Positions 38,712 to 47,786 of a DNA stretch of 64,000 nt are shown piece after piece; positions within the stretch are counted from its first letter, which is position 1, and every line of letters begins with the position of its first letter. The notes beneath the pieces were generated by a model that saw only the letters and a list, made by a program, of their open reading frames with translations, did not search any database and was not told the DNA's origin. The position numbers and the translations under genes are program-made. Source of the DNA: Rhodoferax sp. (lineage in GTDB: Bacteria; Pseudomonadota; Gammaproteobacteria; Burkholderiales; Burkholderiaceae_C); NCBI GenBank assembly GCA_030682475.1, contig JAUXOA010000028.1:1-64000 (forward strand), written 5' to 3'.

Positions 38712-39308
38712 TTGCACACCCTCCACGCCACCCCCAGCAAAGAACAGATCGCGCTGCTCCCGGAATTCGACCGTCTGGGGCCAGACCGCATTGCGCTCGT
38801 CGCCACCGCCGCACAAGCGCAGCAGGCGCAGGCCGAGCTCAGGCTCACGACGGTCTGGGGCTTTGATACCGAATCCAAACCGACCTTTGTCAAAGACCAG
38901 GTGTCCGATGGGCCGCACATTGTGCAACTGGCTACGCTGGACAAGGCCTGGGTGTTTCAGTTGCACGACCCGGCGTGCCGCGTGGTGGTGGCGCAACTGC
39001 TGGCCCTGCCGGGTTTCACCAAGGCCGGCTTTGGCCTGGGTGATGACCGCAAGCGTATCCAGTCCAAGCTGGCCGTGGAGGCGGTGGATGTGCTGGAACT
39101 CAACACCGTGTTTCGCCAGCGCGGCTACCGCAAAGACATGGGTGTCAAAGGGGCCGTGGCGGTGCTGTTCAACCAGCGCTTCATCAAATCAAAGAAGGCG
39201 GCCACGTCCAACTGGTCCCTGCCCAGCCTGAGTCAGGCCCAACTGGTTTATGCAGCCAATGACGCCTACGCTGCCATTCGCGTGTTCCACGCGCTGGGGC
39301 TGGCCTGA
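38712..39308 (+). CDS. 3'-5' exonuclease (DEDDy, DnaQ-like)
   Basis: A 198-aa RNase D-like nuclease. The acidic residues are in GFDTES and the C-terminal pair is Y...D (LVYAANDAYAA). It starts with TTG 4 nt after argB, which suggests coupling; no ATG start would keep the first beta strand. It acts on DNA or RNA 3' ends; targets are unknown. The group is a single-domain form without HRDC. Confidence 0.85.
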   Translation: MHTLHATPSKEQIALLPEFDRLGPDRIALVATAAQAQQAQAELRLTTVWGFDTESKPTFVKDQVSDGPHIVQLATLDKAWVFQLHDPACRVVVAQLLALPGFTKAGFGLGDDRKRIQSKLAVEAVDVLELNTVFRQRGYRKDMGVKGAVAVLFNQRFIKSKKAATSNWSLPSLSQAQLVYAANDAYAAIRVFHALGLA

Positions 39309-39366
39309 CAGCGCGCTTGAATAGATTCGGGTTGTGCTGCCATTCTTAAACCCTGGCCATCGTCAA

Positions 39367-39750
39367 TCAAACACGTTGCGATATGAAAAACATAGCCGTC
39401 CTGATGCCCGCTACCGTTAACAGCAGCGAACCAAACAGGTGCAGCGCGGCGGTGCCAAAGGCCAGCGCATAGCGCTGCTGCCCCAACAGGCCAACCACTT
39501 CCGCCGAGAAGCTCGAAAACGTGGTGAGGCCGCCCAGAAGACCCGTCACCAGCGCCAGGCGCCAGACCGGGTCCAGATGGGGCAGAGCCTGAAACACGGC
39601 GACGCACAGGCCCACCAGGTAGCCGCCGATGAGGTTGGCGGCGAGGGTGCCAAAGGGAATGACGGCGCCCGGGTTAAGCCACAGGCCCAAACCCCAGCGC
39701 GCCAGGGCGCCGATGCTGGCACCGATACAAATGGCGAGGACAGAGATCAT
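39367..39750 (-). CDS. crcB: Fluoride exporter CrcB/Fluc
   Basis: A 127-aa dual-topology membrane protein with four hydrophobic segments. The conserved GASIGALARW, GTLAANLIGGYLVG, and TTFSSFSAEV motifs are present (the TFSSF element lines the fluoride pore). It exports fluoride. I saw no fluoride-riboswitch pattern upstream, and the start codon is close to a hairpin. Confidence 0.95.
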   Translation of the reverse strand: MISVLAICIGASIGALARWGLGLWLNPGAVIPFGTLAANLIGGYLVGLCVAVFQALPHLDPVWRLALVTGLLGGLTTFSSFSAEVVGLLGQQRYALAFGTAALHLFGSLLLTVAGIRTAMFFISQRV

Positions 39751-39753
39751 GAG

Positions 39754-39780
39754 GCCACCATCATAAGGGGTGGCTTTTCT
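39754..39780 (+). terminator. Hairpin with T-run at crcB start
   Basis: GCCACC (39754-39759) and GGTGGC (39769-39774) form a stem around 9 nt followed by TTTTCT on the plus strand, the form of a weak Rho-independent terminator. It would end plus-strand read-through from argB/exonuclease. On the minus strand the same stem ends 3 nt before the crcB ATG and may cover its ribosome site. Confidence 0.4.
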
Positions 39781-39856
39781 CTACATCTTGACCGGCAACC
39801 AGGTGACGATACCGGGGAGGACTTAGATCAGAGCCACGGCGGCGCACATCAAGAAG

Positions 39857-40562
39857 TAAAGTGGACCCCTGAGTCAAGACAATTTTGAACTCAGTTTAAG
39901 TTGCACTCGATTGCACACACAGCTGGACGGCGCTGCCCCGGTTTTTTGCATTCGGTACTCCTGATATTTCCAATCTATCTTCCTCGAACGCAGTCCCTGT
40001 GGAGCGCAGCGCAATTGGGAGTCCCTGTACGGTGCGGTATTTGTCCACTCAAGTTCGACACTTCCGGCGCGCAAGTCCTTGATTTCATTAGAAACGGGCT
40101 TAACGAGGTCTGAGGGTGTCGGTGGTGTCAATTCCAGGGCGGCAAACAGCGACTTCTGGGCGGGCGTCATCTCGGTCAACCTGATCAAAGTTTTACCGTC
40201 CGTTATTTGTACCGCCTCGATTTTTTTTGAGCCAGTCGAGCTCCATTTTTAGGCGCCCGATTTCGCCATACAGTCGATCCGGTTCGCTATGAGCAGCCAC
40301 CGGTTGGGGCCCCCGTTTGCCCTCAAACAGCGACTTGGCCTGTTCCTGGCTTTCCTTCTTCCACTGGCTGACCTGCACCGGATGGACACCGTACTCCTGA
40401 GCAATCTCATTGATCGTCTTGACTCCCCGCAAGGCTTCCAGTCCGACCTTCGCCTTGAACTCCGGCAGGTGAACTTTGCGTTTCTTCGTTTCACTCATGA
40501 TTCCCCATTTCTTGCGACAGTGTCCTGCTTAAACTGCTGTCTCAAATCTGGGGTCCACTTTA
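39857..40562. mobile_element. IS3-family element that has lost orfB
   Basis: The terminal inverted repeats are TAAAGTGGACCCC (39857-39869) and GGGGTCCACTTTA (40550-40562). Their similarity goes on inward for about 27 bp with mismatches. The right part holds an intact orfA on the minus strand with an A-run at its end, the place for programmed frameshifting. Where orfB should be, about 300 bp (39890-40192) carry no transposase sequence; read on the minus strand they hold LTEMTPAQKSLFAALELTP, which I cannot assign. No clear target duplication is visible. It is an immobile remnant unless a related copy supplies the transposase in trans. Confidence 0.75.
40193..40498 (-). CDS. IS3-family transposase OrfA
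   Basis: A 101-aa OrfA with an N-terminal helix-turn-helix (FKAKVGLEALRGVKTINEIA) and a C-terminal leucine-zipper part (LYGEIGRLKMELDWLKK). The codons near LKK are an A8 run, the slippery site in which the ribosome would shift to orfB. Because orfB is missing, the protein can only bind the ends or act as an inhibitor. Confidence 0.85.
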   Translation of the reverse strand: MSETKKRKVHLPEFKAKVGLEALRGVKTINEIAQEYGVHPVQVSQWKKESQEQAKSLFEGKRGPQPVAAHSEPDRLYGEIGRLKMELDWLKKNRGGTNNGR

Positions 40563-40700
40563 GTTCGAGATTTGCACGCCGGGCGGGGGTGGCTTCGGCG
40601 GGTAAGGTAAACTGGCACGCTGGCGGGCGATGTGTACCCTCGCTGAGCCGGGTGCATCAGGGCATCGAGTTGTCAAGTTATCTGGATTTTGGAGAAGGCC

Positions 40701-41549
40701 ATGTCGGCGCTTGGAGATCAGCCAAAATATCTGAATCGACCTCAGCGGTACTGGCTGGTGTTCAGCGTCATGCTGGTGCTGGGCCTTGGCTCTTACGCCT
40801 GGATCAATCATGTGCTGGCCGAGCCAGCCATGGCCGCACTGCTGGCGGTCTGCGCGATGGTGCTGGTCGGTATGCCTATCGTGTTGAGTGTCCGACTGCA
40901 GCTTGTACGCGAGCAACGAGACCGCGCGTTGGCGCGGTCCAGTGCGACAGAGCGGCAGATGTCGGACCTGCAGCGAAACTATGATCTCCGAGTGGATCAG
41001 CGTGTGGCGCGGCGGACGCAAGAGTTACAAAACGAGATTGCAGACCTTCACGCCAGAGAGAAGTTGCTGGAGGTTGAGGCCCATCACGATAGCCTGACAG
41101 GCTTGGCCAATCGCAACCTGCTGGCAGACCGCTTCCATTTTGCGGTGGAGCGGTCCAAGCGTAGCGGCAAGTCGCTTGCCATTTTGATGATTTTTTTGAA
41201 TGATTTCAAGACGGTCAAAGATAACTACGGCCGTGCTGCCGAAGACACGGTTCTAATTACCATGGCCAGACGCCTGGTCGGTGCGGTAAGGGGTACCGAT
41301 ACGGTTGCCCGGCTGGGCGCGGACCAGTTCGTACTGATGATTGAATCCATCGAAGATCCGCAAGTACTCGTTCATATTGGCCAAAAACTGATTGACAAGG
41401 TATCCGCTACGATCGTTTTGGAAAATGGTGTGGTTGTGAATAACGGTGTCAGTGTAGGTCTGGCTGTGTACCCGGATGATGGTGCCGATATGAATGACTT
41501 GCTGAGCATCGCCGATCAAGCCCTGTATGAGTGCAAGTCACCAGAGTAA
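40701..41549 (+). CDS. Membrane GGDEF-domain protein, degenerate active site
   Basis: 282 aa from ATG 40701; GGAG lies 6 nt before it. Two membrane segments (about 19-37 and 45-66), a coiled-coil linker (about 70-125), and a GGDEF domain (125-280). The signature GGDEF is GADQF (206-210), and the nucleotide-binding FxxxNDxxGHxxGD region reads DFKTVKDNYGRAAEDTVL, so synthase activity is doubtful. It may instead sense c-di-GMP or act as a protein scaffold. It follows the IS remnant and is convergent with the comEA-like gene. Confidence 0.85.
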   Translation: MSALGDQPKYLNRPQRYWLVFSVMLVLGLGSYAWINHVLAEPAMAALLAVCAMVLVGMPIVLSVRLQLVREQRDRALARSSATERQMSDLQRNYDLRVDQRVARRTQELQNEIADLHAREKLLEVEAHHDSLTGLANRNLLADRFHFAVERSKRSGKSLAILMIFLNDFKTVKDNYGRAAEDTVLITMARRLVGAVRGTDTVARLGADQFVLMIESIEDPQVLVHIGQKLIDKVSATIVLENGVVVNNGVSVGLAVYPDDGADMNDLLSIADQALYECKSPE

Positions 41550-41594
41550 TGAATCTGCATCAGGGATGCTTGAATTGGAGCTGAAGTTGCCTTG

Positions 41595-41891
41595 TTACTT
41601 CTTGGCAGCCGGTGCCGCTGCTGCGCCCTTGTAGGCGGCGCCGTTCACGGTCATGCCTTCGGCGGAAAACTTGGCTGCATTGGCTTCGCCCACGCCCTTG
41701 ACGCGCGCCACGAAGTCATTCCAGTCCTTGAAGTTGCCTCGTCTGCGCTCGTCCAGAATCTTGCTGGACATGGCCGGGCCGATGCCCTTGATGCTGTCCA
41801 GTTCGGCAGCGCCTGCCTGGTTCACGTCCACTGCGGCAAAGCAGGCGGCAGCGTACAACAGGGTCACCAGGGCCAGGATTTTTTTCAACAT
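41595..41891 (-). CDS. ComEA-like helix-hairpin-helix protein
   Basis: A 98-aa secreted DNA-binding protein. It has an N-terminal signal peptide (about 1-20, ending CFAA), then the HhH pair VNQAGAAELDSIKGIGPAMS and VARVKGVGEANAAKF. ComEA binds incoming DNA in the periplasm in natural transformation. The single HhH-pair form without membrane anchor is usual in betaproteobacteria. It lies 35 nt after hldD on the same strand. Confidence 0.9.
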   Translation of the reverse strand: MLKKILALVTLLYAAACFAAVDVNQAGAAELDSIKGIGPAMSSKILDERRRGNFKDWNDFVARVKGVGEANAAKFSAEGMTVNGAAYKGAAAAPAAKK

Positions 41892-41926
41892 GAATCAACT
41901 CCTGAAGGTTAATAGTACAAGAACGC

Positions 41927-42946
41927 TCAGGCCTGGCTGGCCATCCACTGTACATATTTCGACACGCCGGCCTGTACATCGGCAAACCGGTGGTCGCAGC
42001 CGGTGGTACGCAAGGCGGTCAAGTCGGCCTGGGTGTAACACTGGTACTTGCCGCGCAGGGCATCCGGGAAGGGGATGTACTCAATCAGGCCGGCTGTGGT
42101 GATGGCTTCCAGCGACAATGCGGCCTCACCCCGGAGGCTCCGCATGGCGTTCACCACGGCACTGGCCACGTCGTTGAAGGGCTGAGCACGGCCGCTGCCC
42201 AGATTGAAAATGCCGGAGTGTCCGGGATGGTCATAGAACCAGAGGTTGACCGCCACCACGTCGTCAATAAAAATGAAATCGCGCATTTGCGCACCCGGGC
42301 CATAGCCGCCGTAATCACCAAACAGTTTGACCCTCCCATCGACTGCAAACTGCTTGAACTGGTGAAAGGCGACGCTGGCCATGCGGCCTTTGTGCTGCTC
42401 GCGCGGCCCATACACATTGAAGTAGCGAAAGCCCACCACCTGGCCAGTTTTTCCGGCGACCGAGCGCTGAAAATCAACGCCACACTCGCGGCGCATACGC
42501 TGGTCAAACAGCAGCTTGGAGTAGCCATACACATTGAGCGGTCGCTCAAACGCCGGGTCTTCCCTGAACGTGTCGGCGCCGCCGTAGGTCGCAGCGCTGG
42601 AGGCGTACAAGAGTCGCGCCCCGTGTTTCTGGCAAGCGTGGAACAAGCTCATGGAAGTGGCGTAGTTGTTGTCCATCATGTACTTGCCATTGGATTCCAT
42701 GGTGTCGCTGCAGGCGCCTTCGTGAAACACGGCCTCGACCTGGCCGAAGGAGCCCTGGGCGAACAGCTCATAGAACACGCCGGCATCCACGTAGTCCAAA
42801 ATTTGTCGATCAGCGAGGTTGCGAAACTTGTCACCTTGCGTCAGGTCATCCACCGCGATGATGTCGTCAATGCCGCGCGCATTCAGTCCTTTGATGAGGT
42901 TGCTGCCAATAAAACCCGCAGCCCCGGTGACGACGATTCGGGTCAT
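41927..42946 (-). CDS. hldD: ADP-L-glycero-D-manno-heptose 6-epimerase
   Basis: A 339-aa SDR enzyme that makes ADP-L,D-heptose for the LPS inner core. Motifs are [10 protein letters not shown] (NADP site), [12 protein letters not shown] and YxxxK in YGYSKLLFD. The length is normal. It overlaps the upstream kinase gene by 4 nt. The order lapA-lapB-kinase-hldD-comEA is conserved in related genera. Confidence 0.96.
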   Translation of the reverse strand: MTRIVVTGAAGFIGSNLIKGLNARGIDDIIAVDDLTQGDKFRNLADRQILDYVDAGVFYELFAQGSFGQVEAVFHEGACSDTMESNGKYMMDNNYATSMSLFHACQKHGARLLYASSAATYGGADTFREDPAFERPLNVYGYSKLLFDQRMRRECGVDFQRSVAGKTGQVVGFRYFNVYGPREQHKGRMASVAFHQFKQFAVDGRVKLFGDYGGYGPGAQMRDFIFIDDVVAVNLWFYDHPGHSGIFNLGSGRAQPFNDVASAVVNAMRSLRGEAALSLEAITTAGLIEYIPFPDALRGKYQCYTQADLTALRTTGCDHRFADVQAGVSKYVQWMASQA

Positions 42947-43875
42947 GAAAATAACTCCTCGTAAGAAACGGTGGCCGTGCCAAATTTACCGACCACCAGC
43001 CCGCCGGCCCGATTCGCCAAGGGCAGGGCCTCGCGCAGGCTCATGCCGGCCGCCACCAACGCGGCCATGGTGGCAATGACGGTATCGCCGGCCCCGGTCA
43101 CGTCAAACACCTCACGCGCCTGGGCACTGACGTGCAGTTGTCCCTGGGCATCAAACAGCGTCATGCCTTCTTCGCTGCGGGTCAGCAGCACGGCGTCCAG
43201 CCCAAGCTGCTGGCGCAGATGATGGACTTTAGTCTGCAGCTCAGACTCGTCCAGCCAGGGACCAATGACCTGCTGCAACTCGGCCCGGTTGGGGGTGATG
43301 AGGCTGGCATTTTGGTAGCGTGAATAGTCGGCTCCCTTGGGGTCGATCAGGATCGGCTTGCCCGCTGCGCGGGCGCGCGCGATCATGTCGCTGACATGGG
43401 CCAGGCCACCCTTGCCGTAATCTGAAAACAGGACCGCATCGTGTTCCGGCAGCAACTTGGCAAAGGCGGCGCTTTGCGAGGCCAGCACCTCAGTCTTGGG
43501 CGTGTTTTCGAAATCAAGGCGCAGCAATTGTTGCTGGCGGCCAATCACCCGCAGTTTGACGGTGGTCTTCAGTTCAGCGTCACGGCCAAAGTGTGTGCGG
43601 ATGCCGGTCCCAACGAGCAGCGCCTCCAGTTTATGGCTGGCTTCATCCTCACCCACCACGGTGAGCAGCGAGGCTTGTGCCCCCAGCGTCACCACGTTGT
43701 AGGCCACGTTGGCAGCTCCGCCATTGCGCTCTTCTTCGCGCGTGATACGCACAATTGGCACCGGTGCTTCTGGCGAGATGCGGTCCACGGCACCGTACCA
43801 GTAGCGGTCCAGCATCACGTCGCCGACCACCAATACGCGGGCGGCTGCCATTTTTTCTTTGGAAATATTCATCAT
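42943..43875 (-). CDS. D-glycero-beta-D-manno-heptose-7-phosphate kinase (HldE domain I)
   Basis: A ribokinase-type kinase for LPS heptose; 310 aa from ATG 43875 (starts at 43872 and 43884 are near, and the choice is uncertain). Features are [13 protein letters not shown] at the N-terminus, RNGGAANVA, and the C-terminal [14 protein letters not shown] with the catalytic Asp. The adenylyltransferase domain II is missing from this protein, as in other betaproteobacteria where it is a separate gene. The longer frame upstream would read through a dispersed repeat. Confidence 0.92.
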   Translation of the reverse strand: MMNISKEKMAAARVLVVGDVMLDRYWYGAVDRISPEAPVPIVRITREEERNGGAANVAYNVVTLGAQASLLTVVGEDEASHKLEALLVGTGIRTHFGRDAELKTTVKLRVIGRQQQLLRLDFENTPKTEVLASQSAAFAKLLPEHDAVLFSDYGKGGLAHVSDMIARARAAGKPILIDPKGADYSRYQNASLITPNRAELQQVIGPWLDESELQTKVHHLRQQLGLDAVLLTRSEEGMTLFDAQGQLHVSAQAREVFDVTGAGDTVIATMAALVAAGMSLREALPLANRAGGLVVGKFGTATVSYEELFS

Positions 43876-43923
43876 CTCTGGCATGTTAGTTGTATCCCAC
43901 GAGGTGGCCGATACGAGGAACGC

Positions 43924-44008
43924 CGAGGAACCGGCTTTGCCGGGCCACTGGCGTTGCCCCCTTGAGGGGGGAGGCGGCCACACGAAGTGGGCAAGCAACG
44001 GGGGGGAG
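43924..44008. repeat. Comamonadaceae-type dispersed repeat, copy 2
   Basis: It runs from GAGGAACCGGCTTTGCCGGG through the core GCCCCCTTGAGGGGGG to GGCAAGCAACGGGGGGGAGT. It is the second copy of the element at 13302. It lies between lapB and the heptose kinase on the minus strand, in the leader of the kinase mRNA. Confidence 0.75.
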
Positions 44009-44015
44009 TGTCATC

Positions 44016-45173
44016 CTATAGCTCCTCCACCCGCCGGGCTGGGTAACTGTCCCACGCCTGGCAGCCGGGGCAGTGCCAGAAGTGTTGCTTGGCTTCGAAG
44101 CCGCAAGCCGCGCAGCGGTAGCGTGTCAGTGGTTTGACGGCATGGTCCAGCGCCCGTTGTACTTGCGGATGAAATTGCTCGTGTTCGAGCTTTTCGCCGG
44201 CAATCCATTTGGCGGCGGCGACCAGCGACGGCTCACGTTCCAGATGTCGTACGTACCAGTCGCGCGCCGTGGGAGAGGGGCCCGTCACGCTGGCTTCCAG
44301 GGTCACGATGGCCTCCAGAACATCCAGTGAGGGGGAAAGTTCGTAATTTGTTTTGAGCAGTTCCAGTGCGTCGGGCGCGTGCCCTGAGTGAACAGCGAAC
44401 TCGACCAAAGGTCCGGCGATCAGGGGTATGGCAGCGGGCGAAAATTGAAGAGATTGCGCAAGTGTTGTGTAGGCGTCTTCTGGTTTGCCCTGGCTGGCCA
44501 GCAAGCGGGCGAGATCGAGGCGTGCACGTGGCGCAGCAGGTGCCGTGGCTATCGCCTCTTGCAGCAAGGACCGGGCTGGTTCAGTTTCTTGTAGGACCAG
44601 GCACGCAGCAGCCTGTTCGCACAGGTAATGCGCCAGACGGCCATCGAAGTTGCCCTGGTTGGCATGGGCCAGTTTTTGGGCGATCTGCGCGGCCTGCGTC
44701 CAGTCACGGCTGCGTTCATAGTTGGCCAACAGGGCCAGTCGCGCCTGCGCCTCAAAAGGCGTCCCTTCAAGCTTGCGCAAAGCTTCTTCAGCACGGTCGA
44801 GCAGGCCGGCTTTGAGATAGTCCAGCGCCAGTGCATGCTGCGCGCGCTGACGGTCGGCCAGGCTCAAGTCGCCACGTGACAGCAGGTGTTCGTGGATGCG
44901 CACTGCACGTTCATATTCGCCACGACGGCGAAACAGGTTGCCCAGCGCGAAGTGCAATTCCGACGTATCCGGGTCGCTCTGTACCGCTTCAATAAAAGCG
45001 TCAATCGCCTGGTCCTGCTGCTCATTGAGCAAAAAGTTCAAACCCCTGAAATAAGCTTTCGGGGCTTGCTGATTTTCAATGCGCAACTGACGAAGATCCA
45101 GACGCGAGGCAAGCCAGCCCAGCACAAATGCCAGCGGCAGGCCCAGCAGTATCCAGCTCAGGTCAAAGTCCAT
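44016..45173 (-). CDS. lapB: LPS assembly protein LapB (YciM)
   Basis: A 385-aa inner-membrane-anchored protein with one N-terminal membrane segment (LSWILLGLPLAFVLGWL), a row of TPR repeats (about 40-330) and a C-terminal rubredoxin-like zinc site (CAACGFE and CPGCQAW). LapB steers LpxC degradation by FtsH and so sets LPS level. ATG 45173 was chosen because it overlaps lapA by 11 nt in a conserved order. Confidence 0.93.
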   Translation of the reverse strand: MDFDLSWILLGLPLAFVLGWLASRLDLRQLRIENQQAPKAYFRGLNFLLNEQQDQAIDAFIEAVQSDPDTSELHFALGNLFRRRGEYERAVRIHEHLLSRGDLSLADRQRAQHALALDYLKAGLLDRAEEALRKLEGTPFEAQARLALLANYERSRDWTQAAQIAQKLAHANQGNFDGRLAHYLCEQAAACLVLQETEPARSLLQEAIATAPAAPRARLDLARLLASQGKPEDAYTTLAQSLQFSPAAIPLIAGPLVEFAVHSGHAPDALELLKTNYELSPSLDVLEAIVTLEASVTGPSPTARDWYVRHLEREPSLVAAAKWIAGEKLEHEQFHPQVQRALDHAVKPLTRYRCAACGFEAKQHFWHCPGCQAWDSYPARRVEEL

Positions 45174-45471
45174 GTGGCGCGGGCGGTGACGTGGCTTGCG
45201 ATGGGGCAGCATCTGACGTGGTCAAGGTCGTCAAGCCGGCCTGGCTGGCGGCGCGGCGCTGCTTCCACCAACGCGGCACCATGCCCAGGACGCCGACGGC
45301 GACCCCGACCGCAAAAGTGCTCAGCACGACCAACACCTGCGGCGCGCGCCACTGGGTGCCAAAGAAAAAATGCACAGTGGTGTCCTGTTGGTTGTTCAGA
45401 GCGAAGGCAAACAGGGTAAAAAAAATGGCTGCCTTAAGTACCCACTTAAGCAGCCACATGAGGTGTTTCAT
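45163..45471 (-). CDS. lapA: LapA domain-containing inner-membrane protein
   Basis: 102 aa from ATG 45471; the longer frame up to 45555 is not supported. Two membrane segments, an N-terminal one (LKAAIFFTLFAFAL) and a second (VLVVLSTFAVGVAVGVLGM), joined by the LapA loop NNQQDTTVHFFFG. Its C-terminus overlaps lapB. It works with LapB in LPS assembly. Confidence 0.9.
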   Translation of the reverse strand: MKHLMWLLKWVLKAAIFFTLFAFALNNQQDTTVHFFFGTQWRAPQVLVVLSTFAVGVAVGVLGMVPRWWKQRRAASQAGLTTLTTSDAAPSQATSPPAPHGL

Positions 45472-45502
45472 CTTGTCTCCCCAGTGACGCACCGATTCTA
45501 AG

Positions 45503-45814
45503 TCAGGCCTTGTTCTGCTGCTCAAGCTCGGCGGTGCGTTGATCCACCGCTTCACGCAGGGCTTTGCCGGGTTTGAAGTGGGTCACACGCTTCTCGGGAA
45601 TAGCCACACTTTCGCCACTGCGTGGATTACGTCCCATGCGGGGGGGTCTGCGGTTGATCGAAAAACTGCCAAAACCCCGAATCTCAATGCGGTGTCCGCG
45701 CACCAGGGCGTTGTTCACCGCGTCAAGAATGGCCTTGACGGCAAATTCGGCATCGCGGTGGGTGAGCTGGCCAAAGCGGGCGGCCAGTTCTGCGACAAGG
45801 TCGGAGCGCGTCAT
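45503..45814 (-). CDS. ihfB: Integration host factor subunit beta
   Basis: A 103-aa HU/IHF-family DNA-bending protein from ATG 45814. The beta-arm segment [18 protein letters not shown] and the RGFGSF motif are typical of IhfB. It forms a heterodimer with IhfA. It lies between rpsA and lapA, a layout conserved from gammaproteobacteria on. The C-terminal tail ([14 protein letters not shown]) is slightly longer than in E. coli. Confidence 0.95.
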   Translation of the reverse strand: MTRSDLVAELAARFGQLTHRDAEFAVKAILDAVNNALVRGHRIEIRGFGSFSINRRPPRMGRNPRSGESVAIPEKRVTHFKPGKALREAVDQRTAELEQQNKA

Positions 45815-45953
45815 GGCAGGAAGTACTCGATAACCGTAGCGAAAAGCCCTAGGCCTAGGCGCCCCGCAGCGAGCCACCGGAATGGACTTGTGGTCCATCA
45901 GGATGGCGAGCGAGGAGTAACAAGGGCATAGGGCTTTGCAGTAGGTTGGGCGT

Positions 45954-47639
45954 TTACTTTTCGTTGTTGTCCAGCTTGGCGCGCAGCAGGGCGCCCAGAC
46001 TGGTGGTGCCCGCATTTTCACGGGCCGACGACTGGCTCAAAGTGGCCATGGCCTCGTTCTGGTCGGCAGCATCTTTGGCCTTGATGGACAACTGGATGTT
46101 GCGCGTCTTGCGATCCACATTGACCACCACAGCGGTGACTTCGTCGCCTTCCTTGAGCACGTTGCGGGCATCTTCCACGCGGTCGCGGGAGATCTCAGAG
46201 GCGCGCAGGTAGCCGATGATGTCATCGCCCAGATCGATCTCAGCGCCTTTGGCGTCAACCGTCTTGACCTTGCCGGTGACAACCTGGCCCTTGTCGTTGA
46301 GCGTCGCAAAGGTCGTGAATGGATCGGAATCGAGCTGCTTGATACCCAGGGAGATACGCTCGCGGTCCACGTCCACCGCCAACACCAGGGCTTCAACTTC
46401 CTGGCCCTTTTTGTATTCGCGCACAGCGACCTCACCCGTCTCGTTCCACGACAGGTCGGAGAGATGCACCAGGCCGTCGATACCGGCTGCCAGACCGACA
46501 AACACGCCGAAGTCGGTGATCGACTTGATCGGACCCTTGACGCGGTCGCCGCGCTTGGTATTTTGCGCAAACTCTTGCCATGGGTTGGCTTTGCACTGCT
46601 TCATGCCCAGTGAAATGCGGCGTTTGTCTTCGTCGATTTCCAGCACCATGACTTCGACTTCGTCACCCAAAGCAACGATTTTGGAAGGTGCCACGTTCTT
46701 GTTGGTCCAGTCCATTTCGGACACGTGCACCAGGCCTTCGATGCCGGGTTCGAGTTCCACAAATGCGCCGTAGTCGGCGATGTTGGTGATTTTGCCGAAC
46801 ATGCGGGTGCCTTGCGGGTAGCGGCGGTTGACGCCCATCCAGGGATCGTCGCCCATTTGTTTTAGACCCAGTGACACGCGGTTTTTCTCGGTGTCGAATT
46901 TCAGGATCTTGGCGGTGATCTCTTGTCCCGCTGTCACCACTTCGGAAGGGTGACGGACACGACGCCATGCCATGTCGGTGATGTGCAGCAGACCGTCGAT
47001 GCCGCCTAGGTCGACGAAGGCGCCGTATTCGGTGATGTTCTTGACCACACCATGTACCACGGAGCCTTCTTTGAGGGTTTGCATCAGCTTGGCGCGTTCT
47101 TCGCCCATGCTGGCTTCGACCACAGCACGGCGTGACAACACGACGTTGTTGCGCTTGCGGTCGAGCTTGATGACCTTGAATTCGAGGGTCTTGTTCTCGT
47201 ACGGAGACAGGTCTTTGGTAGGACGGGTGTCAACCAGGGAGCCGGGCAGGAAAGCGCGGATGCCATTGACCAACACGGTCAGGCCGCCCTTGACCTTGCC
47301 GCTGGTGGTGCCGGTGACGAACTCGCCGGTTTCCAGGGCTTTTTCCAGGCTCATCCACGAAGCCAGACGCTTGGCGGTGTCGCGCGACAGAATGGTGTCG
47401 CCGTAGCCGTTTTCGATAGAGCCAATGGCCACCGACACAAAGTCGCCAACCTGGACTTCGATTTCGCCCTTGTCACTCTTGAATTCTTCGAGCGGCACAT
47501 AGGCTTCAGACTTGAGGCCAGCGTTGACAACGACAAAGCTGTGCTCGATACGTACCACTTCAGCAGTGATAACTTCGCCCGTGCGCATTTCGGTGCGTTG
47601 CAAGGACTCTTCAAACAGGTCGGCAAAAGATTCTGACAT
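45954..47639 (-). CDS. rpsA: 30S ribosomal protein S1
   Basis: A 561-aa protein with six S1 RNA-binding repeats, which bind mRNA upstream of the start codon. ATG 47639 gives the usual [13 protein letters not shown] start; the track-long frame up to 47720 is not. Repeats 3-6 show the GxVxxITDFGxFV pattern ([20 protein letters not shown] and [19 protein letters not shown]). The length fits the family. 139 bp separate it from ihfB and 147 bp from the aroA-cmk stop. Confidence 0.97.
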   Translation of the reverse strand: MSESFADLFEESLQRTEMRTGEVITAEVVRIEHSFVVVNAGLKSEAYVPLEEFKSDKGEIEVQVGDFVSVAIGSIENGYGDTILSRDTAKRLASWMSLEKALETGEFVTGTTSGKVKGGLTVLVNGIRAFLPGSLVDTRPTKDLSPYENKTLEFKVIKLDRKRNNVVLSRRAVVEASMGEERAKLMQTLKEGSVVHGVVKNITEYGAFVDLGGIDGLLHITDMAWRRVRHPSEVVTAGQEITAKILKFDTEKNRVSLGLKQMGDDPWMGVNRRYPQGTRMFGKITNIADYGAFVELEPGIEGLVHVSEMDWTNKNVAPSKIVALGDEVEVMVLEIDEDKRRISLGMKQCKANPWQEFAQNTKRGDRVKGPIKSITDFGVFVGLAAGIDGLVHLSDLSWNETGEVAVREYKKGQEVEALVLAVDVDRERISLGIKQLDSDPFTTFATLNDKGQVVTGKVKTVDAKGAEIDLGDDIIGYLRASEISRDRVEDARNVLKEGDEVTAVVVNVDRKTRNIQLSIKAKDAADQNEAMATLSQSSARENAGTTSLGALLRAKLDNNEK

Positions 47640-47786
47640 TTTTTGATGCGGCATTAAGCGCAGGTTAGTTTGCGGTTTTATCCGCGGGTTAGTTGGTTGA
47701 ACCACACAAGCGGTGCGCAATGTGCTGCGCGATAGGACTTGTGTGGACCGGTGCGCAAAAGCGTTCAGCTTTTGCTTTGCAGCCTT

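Noticed and set aside
39751-39860. Fluoride riboswitch upstream of crcB
   Set aside because: The pseudoknot consensus of the crcB motif could not be found on the minus strand; only a short stem is there.
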